From JAZNQL01 sp045531205 (GTDB lineage: Bacteria > Bacillota > Clostridia > UMGS1883 > UMGS1540), in NCBI GenBank assembly GCA_045531205.1, contig JAZSDN010000066.1:1-9601 (forward strand): a DNA stretch of 9,601 bases. The letters run 5' to 3'. The translations under genes were made by a program, and so were the position numbers. Below the pieces are notes generated by a model. It had not been told where the DNA came from. It was given only the letters and a program-made list of their open reading frames with translations, and searched no databases. Positions within the stretch are counted from its first letter, which is position 1; each line of letters starts with the position of its first letter. Positions 1-6,177 of the stretch are shown one piece after another.

Positions 1-2240
1 TTGACGACGTTTTGGAATCCCACTGGGCATACAAAAACGTACTTACAGCTTACGGAATGGGTATTGTAAACGGAACTTCGGCTACAACCTTCTCCCCAGA
101 CCTTGCCCTGACTTATGAACAGGCAGTTAAAATGCTGGTTGCAGCTTTAGGTTATGATGCAAAAGCTGTAGAGCTTGGCGGATGGCCTAATGGCTACATA
201 GCACAGGCAGAAGCAATGAATCTTTTAGGTGCAACAAAACCTGCAAATACTGCAAGCGAAATTAACCGTGGCACAATGGCTATACTTATAAACAACTCAA
301 TTAAAGCTACCGAGCTTGCAATTGACTATGTTGACCCCTACAAAGAAAAAATCCGTTTAAAGAACGCTCCCGAAGCTTTGGAATTTATTGCTTTGGATAC
401 ACCTATGATGAACGTTGACCGTACTTTAACAACTTACGAAGACTGTAACGAATGGGATACACTCGCCGTTCTTCAGTCAAAATTTGATAACAAGGTTATC
501 GGCGGTGTTAAATTTGACTATGTTGGCGGTTCGTGGGAATACAGAAATATGGACGCTTGGCAGTGGGTACGCGATGAAAAAATCCGTGGTTGCTGGGGCT
601 TTATATTAGGTCACGAAAAATATGGTGAAGTTATTCTTGACCCCTTATATGAAGAAGGACTTAACCTTGCATTTACAACAATGTATGGTGGTGTTCCTGA
701 ATGGGACGAATTCCCATCTGTTAACTCTAAGCTCGATAATATTGATGAATATGCAGCTGCACACCCGGGACTTAGATTCAATCTTGTTCAGCAGGTTGGT
801 ACAGGTCGCAAAAACTCAATGTACGGACTTTATCATGGGGGTACAGTAAGAGCGTTCACAAATACTCCCTGTCCTCTTTCGGAAGACTACTGGCAGAGAG
901 TTTGCTTTGAAAAAATGGCTCTTGCTGCAACTCACGAAAGTATTGGTGTTATAAACCTTGACTGGGAAATGTACACAGCTGACCAGACTTCTTATGCAGG
1001 CCCCTGCTTCTGTGACAACTGCTTCAACGGTTTTATCGAAAAGAGAGGCTACAAAGGTCACGAAGTTACAAAGGTTGATATAACAGAAAGAAAAGACGCT
1101 GTATTTGCTGCAGGTCTTATGAACGAATATACCTGGTACTGGGAACAGGAAACTGTTGAAATTTGTCAGAAGTTTGTTAAAGCATTACACGACATCAATC
1201 CTAACCTCATAGTTTCATATACACCTACATTTGAAATTATTGCAGGTATTTCACGCGGGCTTGGTACTCCCTGGATGCCTTCAATGTGTATGGAAGAAGG
1301 TACTTACCGTGGCGGTTTGTTAGACGTTGATTCACGTCAGCAGGAAATTGCAGACAAGGGTATGCCTCTTGCAACCTGTGTAGGTCTTTGGAACAACCCC
1401 ATTGGGCCCGAAGATTTAGACGAAAAAATTGCACACGCTTCATATAACACAGACGGTTTCTGGATTTATGACTCACAGTATTTTGCAAAGGATCCTAACT
1501 ACACATTCTTTGAAGACGGTCAGGAAAGAAGCCCCGAGCTTTATCTTGAATCCTTCGGCAGAGGAGTAGACTATCTTAACAAATTCCTTGAAACAGGCGA
1601 AAAGTTACCTGCCGAGGAATATGAAATTCTTACTTACGATATAAAGAAAATAGCAGGTGAACCTACTGATGCTGACTGGGAAAAGGCTGAATGGACTTCA
1701 AGCTTCAGAAAATATGACATTACTCAGGAAACAGGTATAGCAAAAGGTCACGATACAAAGGCAAAGCTTTTGTGGGACGGTAAATATCTGTATGTTAAAG
1801 TAGAAAATTACGAATCCTATATGGATGAGCTTGCACCACCCTCTATAGGTCCCCGTGACACATGGAGCTGGGCTAACCAGGAAGTAAACGAAGTGTTCTG
1901 GAAGTTCTATGACGATCCAAAGGGTATACATATTGCTTCAAACCGCGAAGCTTGTAACATTTACGACTCGTGTATTACATCAGTTGGTGTACAGAGTGCT
2001 GCTTACGACTTCGAAGACATAAAGGTTACATCAAGAGACTACAGCAATAAATGGGTTATGACATTTAAGGTTCCGCTTACTATTGATGGAATCAGATATG
2101 CACAAAGCGGCGAACAGATTAAGGTTTTAGTTGCAAGAATGCGTAGCCATCCCTCCGACAACACAAACTACCAGTACGGTTCTGTTATTGGTACTTTCAT
2201 TACCGCTATGAGCTTGTGGGCTACAATGACTTTAGAATAA
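1..2240 (+). CDS. SLH-anchored glycoside-hydrolase-like surface protein, paralogue 1 (5'-truncated by window)
   Basis: This is the 3' part of an exported surface protein whose start lies before the window. The frame is open from base 3 (D-D-V-L-E-S-H-W); the TTG at 12 is an internal Leu codon matching the same position in paralogue 2, not a start. By alignment about 141 residues are missing, giving an estimated full length near 883. Visible order: SLH repeat 2 (about 1-150), SLH repeat 3 (about 150-300), a linker, a TIM-barrel-like domain (about 450-1600), and a CBM9-like domain (about 1625-2237) with the usual LLWDGKYLYVKV strand. Candidate catalytic acids are the Glu of DWEMY (codon 966-968) and of MEEGTY (1293-1298); a CFCDNC motif sits at 1005-1022. 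SLH repeats are known to bind secondary cell-wall polymers; glycan hydrolysis is inference and the substrate is unknown. A strong terminator follows, so it is probably not co-transcribed with the regulator downstream. DNA before about 586 is nearly identical to paralogue 2, while DNA after it is much more diverged. Confidence 0.9.
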   Translation, partial: DDVLESHWAYKNVLTAYGMGIVNGTSATTFSPDLALTYEQAVKMLVAALGYDAKAVELGGWPNGYIAQAEAMNLLGATKPANTASEINRGTMAILINNSIKATELAIDYVDPYKEKIRLKNAPEALEFIALDTPMMNVDRTLTTYEDCNEWDTLAVLQSKFDNKVIGGVKFDYVGGSWEYRNMDAWQWVRDEKIRGCWGFILGHEKYGEVILDPLYEEGLNLAFTTMYGGVPEWDEFPSVNSKLDNIDEYAAAHPGLRFNLVQQVGTGRKNSMYGLYHGGTVRAFTNTPCPLSEDYWQRVCFEKMALAATHESIGVINLDWEMYTADQTSYAGPCFCDNCFNGFIEKRGYKGHEVTKVDITERKDAVFAAGLMNEYTWYWEQETVEICQKFVKALHDINPNLIVSYTPTFEIIAGISRGLGTPWMPSMCMEEGTYRGGLLDVDSRQQEIADKGMPLATCVGLWNNPIGPEDLDEKIAHASYNTDGFWIYDSQYFAKDPNYTFFEDGQERSPELYLESFGRGVDYLNKFLETGEKLPAEEYEILTYDIKKIAGEPTDADWEKAEWTSSFRKYDITQETGIAKGHDTKAKLLWDGKYLYVKVENYESYMDELAPPSIGPRDTWSWANQEVNEVFWKFYDDPKGIHIASNREACNIYDSCITSVGVQSAAYDFEDIKVTSRDYSNKWVMTFKVPLTIDGIRYAQSGEQIKVLVARMRSHPSDNTNYQYGSVIGTFITAMSLWATMTLE

Positions 2241-2253
2241 TTAAATTATCAAT

Positions 2254-2292
2254 AAAAATATCAGCAGCCTTTTTGGCTGCTGATATTTTTTT
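2254..2292 (+). terminator. Rho-independent terminator after paralogue 1
   Basis: A perfect 16-bp stem (2254-2269 with 2275-2290) closes on a 5-nt T loop and is followed by more T. The core is ATCAGCAGCC/GGCTGCTGAT, and the A run in the left arm also allows use from the opposite strand. It lies 13 nt after the stop codon. Confidence 0.93.
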
Positions 2293-2300
2293 ATAACCGC

Positions 2301-2312
2301 TTGCACTATATT
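2301..2312 (-). promoter_or_regulatory. Putative regulator binding motif, copy in the araC-type promoter
   Basis: The word TTGCACTATATT covers the -35 of the regulator gene. Its exact reverse complement occurs at 3262-3273 upstream of paralogue 2. A 12-bp exact match between two short intergenic regions is unlikely by chance, though AT richness weakens this. Placement over the -35 would suit negative autoregulation; this is inference. Confidence 0.5.
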
Positions 2313-2330
2313 AAATATATATGTTATAAT
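2301..2330 (+). promoter_or_regulatory. Promoter of the AraC-type regulator with extended -10
   Basis: A perfect -10 TATAAT (2325-2330) is preceded by TG plus one base (TGTTATAAT), an extended -10. The -35 is weak: TTGCAC (2301-2306), 18 bp upstream. Transcription would be expected to start near 2336-2338, leaving a leader of about 10 nt. The -35 is overlapped by TTGCACTATATT, which recurs inverted upstream of paralogue 2, so autoregulation is plausible. Confidence 0.72.
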
Positions 2331-2346
2331 CTAAATGGGTGATTAT

Positions 2347-3216
2347 ATGGATTTTAAATTAAAAGATTTTGAAATAGTTCTTGATGTTTCAAAAATTGCA
2401 AACATTCATTATTTTGAGTTTGCTGCACAGTATCATACTAATCCAGACAGTCATAATTTTTACGAAATTGTTTACGTTGACAAGGGAGATATCGATGTTT
2501 TTGCCGATAACTTTCAGGGCAAGCTTTCGGATAATCAGCTTATAATTCACAGTCCTGACGAAACTCATTATTTTGAATGCGACAGTAATATTGCTCCGAA
2601 TGTAATAATTATAGGGTTTGAATCCGCCTGTGAAAAGCTTTTGGATTTTTCGTTTTCTCCTGCTACACTTACTTCTTCACAAAGACACATTTTAGCAGAA
2701 ATAATGCAGGAAGGTATGAGTATTTTTGCTCCTCCCTACGATATCCCAAATATGCTTGATATGAAAAAAAGAGAGGTATACCCTTACGGCGCAGACCAGA
2801 TGTTAAAGCTTAAGCTTGAGCTTTTTCTGATTACTCTTATAAGAGAAAACAGTCATTTGCTTCCAAAAAGTGATAACGTTCCTGATATTAAAAATGATGA
2901 CGTTCGCCGTTATATCGACGAGCATTATATGCAGAAGATATCTCTTGATAATATATGCTTCCTTTTTAACACAAATAAAACCACTATATGCAAAGACTTT
3001 AAAAATCAATATGGTACTACTGTTTTTAATTACATAAATTCTTTAAAAATAAAAGAAGCAAAACGTCTTTTAAGAGAAAATAAGCTTTCTATAACCGAAA
3101 TTTCGGACAAAACGGGTTTTTCATCCATTCACTATTTTTGCAGAATGTTTAAGAAGTTTGAAAACTGCTCTCCTTCCGAGTATGCAGGCTCTATACGTTC
3201 GAAGCTTAATATATAA
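2347..3216 (+). CDS. AraC/XylS-family transcriptional regulator
   Basis: A cytoplasmic DNA-binding regulator of 289 residues from the ATG at 2347, the usual length for the family. An N-terminal cupin-like sensing domain spans about residues 18-90 (HNFYEIVYVDKGDIDVF, then IHSPDETHYF). The C-terminal AraC double helix-turn-helix spans about 183-283: ISLDNICFLFNTNKTTICKDF is the first unit, and SITEISDKTGFSSIHYFCRMF followed by SPSEY is the family signature of the second. The first helix is less typical (FNTNKTT). The in-frame ATG at 2335 is rejected as the start because the -10 box ends at 2330, putting 2335 at or before the transcript start, while GGGTGAT just upstream of 2347 can serve as ribosome binding site. 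No membrane segment is seen. Members with a cupin domain usually sense sugars or small molecules. It sits between two SLH-enzyme paralogues and probably controls at least paralogue 2. No clear terminator follows, so read-through into paralogue 2 is possible. Confidence 0.92.
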   Translation: MDFKLKDFEIVLDVSKIANIHYFEFAAQYHTNPDSHNFYEIVYVDKGDIDVFADNFQGKLSDNQLIIHSPDETHYFECDSNIAPNVIIIGFESACEKLLDFSFSPATLTSSQRHILAEIMQEGMSIFAPPYDIPNMLDMKKREVYPYGADQMLKLKLELFLITLIRENSHLLPKSDNVPDIKNDDVRRYIDEHYMQKISLDNICFLFNTNKTTICKDFKNQYGTTVFNYINSLKIKEAKRLLRENKLSITEISDKTGFSSIHYFCRMFKKFENCSPSEYAGSIRSKLNI

Positions 3217-3256
3217 TTTCCAATATTATCATTTTTTAGTCAAAAATTCTCAAAGT

Positions 3257-3286
3257 ATGGGAATATAGTGCAAAAAAATGGGAATA
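3257..3286 (+). promoter_or_regulatory. Direct repeat ATGGGAATA x2, 21 bp apart, upstream of paralogue 2
   Basis: ATGGGAATA occurs at 3257-3265 and again at 3278-3286. The 21-bp start-to-start spacing is two helical turns, putting both copies on the same DNA face as in tandem AraC-family half-sites. The pair lies just upstream of where the -35 should be, in a promoter with no recognisable -35, which suits activation. That the regulator at 2347-3216 binds here is inference. Confidence 0.55.
3262..3273 (+). promoter_or_regulatory. Putative regulator binding motif, copy upstream of paralogue 2
   Basis: AATATAGTGCAA is the exact reverse complement of TTGCACTATATT at 2301-2312 in the regulator's own promoter. 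It overlaps the first ATGGGAATA repeat by 4 bp, so 3257-3273 could form one 17-bp half-site, the size usual for an AraC-family monomer. Confidence 0.5.
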
Positions 3287-3293
3287 ATATATC

Positions 3294-3322
3294 TTTTTTT
3301 TGCATCTTTGTTTTGGTAAAAT
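3294..3322 (+). promoter_or_regulatory. Promoter of paralogue 2: extended -10, no good -35
   Basis: TGGTAAAAT at 3314-3322 is an extended -10 with TAAAAT at 3317-3322. At the expected 17-bp distance the -35 position (3294-3299) is only a T run. Transcription would start near 3329, about 33 nt before the ATG. A poor -35 with upstream repeats is typical of an activator-dependent promoter. Confidence 0.58.
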
Positions 3323-3361
3323 AGAATCATAATATATTGCTTTGAAAAGGAGAGAAATGAA

Positions 3362-6001
3362 ATGAAAAAGATTTTATCTTTTGCATTGGTTTTTGTGCTT
3401 ATGTTTACAACACTTGTAACACCTGCACTTGCAGCAACCTTTGCAGAAAAGGTAATTAATGGCTGGAAAGGCGATCTTGAACGTGTAGACTTCATTGAAG
3501 CCTGGTTTAAAGAACATAAAAACCTTTCAGGTGACGCTTTATGGGAATATCTTGAAGCTGACTACGACTATGTAATCCCCTTAAAAGACGTAGCTTTTGA
3601 CGATATCGCAGGACTTGAGAGCGAAGAAGCGGTTAAAACTTTAGGTAAACTTGGTATTGTAACAGGAAGAGAAGAAGGAAAATATTTCCCCGAAGCTTCT
3701 TTAACACGTGCTGAAATGGTTACAATACTTTTAAGAGTTTTCGGTCAGGAAGAATACAAGGGCGACTTTAAATTCAGCGACGTTTTGGAATCCCACTGGG
3801 CATACAAAAACGTATTAACCGCTTACGGTATGGGTATTGTAAACGGTACTTCGGCTACAACCTTCTCCCCGGACCTTGCCCTGACTTATGAACAGGCAGT
3901 TAAAATGCTTGTATCTGCTTTAGGTTATGATTCACAGGCTGTATCAAAAGGCGGATGGCCTAATGGTTACATAGCACAGGCAGAAGCAATGAATCTTTTA
4001 GGTGCTACAAAGCCTGAAAATACCGCTTCAGAAATTAACCGTGGCACAATGGCTATACTTATAAACAACTCAATTAAAGCTACCGAGCTTGCAATTGACT
4101 ATGTTGACCCCTATAAAGAAAAAATCCGTTTAAAGAACGCTCCCGAAGCTTTGGAATTTATTGCTTTGGATACACCTATGATGAACGTTGACCGTACTTT
4201 GGCAACTTATGAAAGCTGTAACGAATGGGATACACTCGCCGTTCTTCAGTCAAAATTCGACAACAAGGTTATTGGCGGTGTTAAGTTTGACTATGTTGGC
4301 GGTTCGTGGGAATACAGAAATATGGACGCTTGGCAGTGGGTACGCGATGAAAAAATCCGTATGACCTGGGGTAACAATATGTTAGATGAAGTACATCGTT
4401 CATCTGCCGTTGACCCCTTATACGAAGACGGTCTTAACGTTGTTTGTACAACAATGTTCGGTGGTTCTGAGGAATATGCAAACTATGCTTCACTAAACTC
4501 GTTCTTTGATAAGCTTGATGAAGTTTTGGTAGATTACCCAGGATTAAAGGTAACTCTTGCTACACAGTGCGGTACAGGCCCTAACAACACAAAGTTTGGT
4601 ATGTTCTGCACAGGTACCGAAAGTGTATATACCAAAACTCCCTGTCCTTTATCAGAAGAATACTGGAAGGTGCATTGTTTTGAGAGATTTGCTCTTGCTG
4701 CCCAAAGAGAAAATATTAAGATAGTTACTTACGACTGGGAAATGTATGGTGCTGACCAGTCAATTATTCCCGGTCCCTGCTTCTGTGATGACTGCTACAA
4801 CAGATTCTTAAATGACAGAGGCTATACAAAGCACGAAATCGCAAGCGTTGCTTCAACCGAAAGAAAAGATTCAATTTTTGCATCGGGACTTTACAACGAA
4901 TATACCTGGTATCAGTCAGAATGTATGATAGATATGTGTCAGAAGTACGTTAAGGCTATTCACGAAATTAACCCTAACTTAATTCAAGCCTATATGCCTA
5001 ACTACGAAACTATAAATGGTATTTCACGTGCACTTGGCTCGCCTTGGATGCCCTCACTTTGTATGGAAGAAGGAACTTACACAGGTTCGCTCTTTGACCA
5101 TAGCGAACGTCAGGATAAAGTTGAAAGCACAGGTATGCCTCTTGCAACAGTTATAGGTCTTTGGAACGACCCCATTTCTCCCGATGATTTTGCTGAAAAA
5201 ATGGCTCATTCAACATATATTTCGGAAGGCTTCTGGGTATATGACTCATCCTACTTCCGTGATAATGCAAACTTTACCTACCTTTCCGACGGTTTGGAGC
5301 GAAGCGGTGCTCTTTACAGAGAAGCATGGACAGAAGGTATGGATTTAATTAAAAAGTATCTTAAAACGGGAGAACAGTTGCCTCCCGAAGAATATGAAAT
5401 CTGGGAATACAACTGTAAGAGAGTTGACGGCGTTCCAACCGAAGAAGACTGGGAAAACGCTGAATGGACAAGACTTTTTGCCAAAAACAACTCGTCACGT
5501 CATACAGGTGTAAGCTGTAGTACAAAGGGTAAGATGCTCTGGGACGGAGAAAATCTTTATGCACAAATTCATAACTGGGAAGAATTTATGGACGAACTTG
5601 CGCCCCCTTCAGAGGGTGCCCGTGACGTGTGGAGCTGGGCAAAGCAGGAAGTAAATGAACTTTACTGGAAGTTCTATGACAGTTTCCAGGGTATTCACCT
5701 TGCTGCAAACCGTGGCTGTAACATATTTGACTCGTGCATTACATCTGTAGGTGTTGAAGCAAGAAGCTACACATTTGATGTTGATGTTGACCTTAAGGAT
5801 TATGAAGATAAATGGGTTATGACATTCCGTGTTCCGCTTACTGTAGATAACACAAGATATGCACAAAGCGGCGAAAAGATTAAGGTGCTTTTAGGCAGAC
5901 TCCGTAACCATCCTACAGACCCCTATAACTTCTGTTGGGGAACTGTACTTGGCACATATATTACATCAATGGGTCTTTGGGGCACAGTTAACTTAGAATA
6001 G
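3362..6001 (+). CDS. SLH-anchored glycoside-hydrolase-like surface protein, paralogue 2
   Basis: Complete exported protein of 879 residues; AAGGAG lies 9 nt before the ATG. Residues 1-24 are a signal peptide (MKKI, hydrophobic core, cut probably after ALA). Residues 25-75 are a helical segment I do not recognise. SLH repeats lie at about 77-130, 136-190 and 191-240; the first has the anchoring motif LTRAE, while the others have LTYEQ and INRGT instead. After a linker, a TIM-barrel-like domain (about 285-675) carries DWEMY (458-462, candidate acid Glu460), CFCDDC (473-478), MEEGTY (568-573, candidate Glu569/570) and LWNDP (600-604). A CBM9-like domain (about 680-879) has MLWDGENLYAQI and WVMTFRVPLTVD. 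SLH domains are known to bind cell-wall polymers and CBM9-like domains to bind sugars. Hydrolase activity and substrate are inference, and no numbered family is assigned. Transcribed alone: own promoter, own terminator. Probably the target of the regulator upstream. Residues up to about 333 are nearly identical to paralogue 1. Confidence 0.95.
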   Translation: MKKILSFALVFVLMFTTLVTPALAATFAEKVINGWKGDLERVDFIEAWFKEHKNLSGDALWEYLEADYDYVIPLKDVAFDDIAGLESEEAVKTLGKLGIVTGREEGKYFPEASLTRAEMVTILLRVFGQEEYKGDFKFSDVLESHWAYKNVLTAYGMGIVNGTSATTFSPDLALTYEQAVKMLVSALGYDSQAVSKGGWPNGYIAQAEAMNLLGATKPENTASEINRGTMAILINNSIKATELAIDYVDPYKEKIRLKNAPEALEFIALDTPMMNVDRTLATYESCNEWDTLAVLQSKFDNKVIGGVKFDYVGGSWEYRNMDAWQWVRDEKIRMTWGNNMLDEVHRSSAVDPLYEDGLNVVCTTMFGGSEEYANYASLNSFFDKLDEVLVDYPGLKVTLATQCGTGPNNTKFGMFCTGTESVYTKTPCPLSEEYWKVHCFERFALAAQRENIKIVTYDWEMYGADQSIIPGPCFCDDCYNRFLNDRGYTKHEIASVASTERKDSIFASGLYNEYTWYQSECMIDMCQKYVKAIHEINPNLIQAYMPNYETINGISRALGSPWMPSLCMEEGTYTGSLFDHSERQDKVESTGMPLATVIGLWNDPISPDDFAEKMAHSTYISEGFWVYDSSYFRDNANFTYLSDGLERSGALYREAWTEGMDLIKKYLKTGEQLPPEEYEIWEYNCKRVDGVPTEEDWENAEWTRLFAKNNSSRHTGVSCSTKGKMLWDGENLYAQIHNWEEFMDELAPPSEGARDVWSWAKQEVNELYWKFYDSFQGIHLAANRGCNIFDSCITSVGVEARSYTFDVDVDLKDYEDKWVMTFRVPLTVDNTRYAQSGEKIKVLLGRLRNHPTDPYNFCWGTVLGTYITSMGLWGTVNLE
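3774..4359 (+). repeat. Near-identical duplicated block shared with paralogue 1 (bases 1-586)
   Basis: Aligned without gaps at an offset of 3773. In the last roughly 300 bases only about 10 differ by eye, mostly silent, including the fully shared stretch around GTTTAAAGAACGCTCCCGAA. At protein level about 8 of 192 residues differ. After 4359 (586 in paralogue 1) identity falls abruptly. It covers SLH repeats 2-3, the linker and the start of the barrel domain. Confidence 0.9.
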
Positions 6002-6023
6002 TTTTAAACTAAATTTAACTTTT

Positions 6024-6060
6024 ACATTAGCAGGCTTTTTAGCCTGCTAATGTTCCCTTT
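6024..6060 (+). terminator. Rho-independent terminator after paralogue 2
   Basis: A perfect 13-bp stem (6024-6036 with 6041-6053, core TTAGCAGGCT/AGCCTGCTAA) closes on a TTTT loop. The T tract after it is broken (TTCCCTTT), so it may be somewhat leaky. Confidence 0.85.
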
Positions 6061-6120
6061 AGTGAAATATTTATTGGTTTAAATTACACAGCCTATAATA
6101 AAAAAAGTGCGATTTGACCA

Positions 6121-6149
6121 TTGACGATAATAATACAGTATGTTAAAAT
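6121..6149 (+). promoter_or_regulatory. Promoter of paralogue 3
   Basis: TTGACG (6121-6126), a 17-bp spacer, then TAAAAT (6144-6149) with TG one base upstream (TGTTAAAAT), so both boxes plus an extended -10. The start point would be near 6156, about 22 nt before the ATG at 6178. The TTG codon at 6121 that could open a longer frame is the first three bases of this -35. A second weaker TATAAT at 6094-6099 lacks a good -35. Confidence 0.75.
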
Positions 6150-6177
6150 TTATGCGATATTTGAAAAGGAGATGAGC

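Noticed and set aside
12..14. TTG at 12 as the start of paralogue 1
   Set aside because: The frame is open to base 1 and the codons before it match SLH repeat 2 of paralogues 2 and 4; no ribosome binding site. The gene is truncated by the window edge.
622..849. Plus-strand open frame of 75 codons inside paralogue 1
   Set aside because: Out-of-frame shadow of the barrel domain, not kept in the other paralogues.
816..1061. Minus-strand open frames (816-1061, 1237-1488, 1698-1931, 2803-3009, 3250-3495, 5361-5564, 5609-5866, 6396-6587, 6976-7224, 8339-8596)
   Set aside because: All short, antisense to or overlapping strongly supported genes, without ribosome binding sites or recognisable domains; some recur at matching places only because the sense genes are paralogous.
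2335..2337. ATG at 2335 as start of the AraC-type regulator
   Set aside because: It lies at or before the predicted transcript start and has no ribosome binding site; ATG 2347 has GGGTGAT upstream.
3269..3304. Inverted repeat TGCAAAAAAA / TTTTTTTGCA as a terminator for the regulator
   Set aside because: Stem is almost all A-T with a 16-nt loop and no T tract after it; better explained as A/T runs in the regulatory region. No convincing terminator seen after the regulator.
6071..6099. TATAAT at 6094-6099 as the main promoter of paralogue 3
   Set aside because: Its -35 (TTATTG) matches consensus poorly; the TTGACG/TAAAAT pair downstream is better spaced and nearer the gene.
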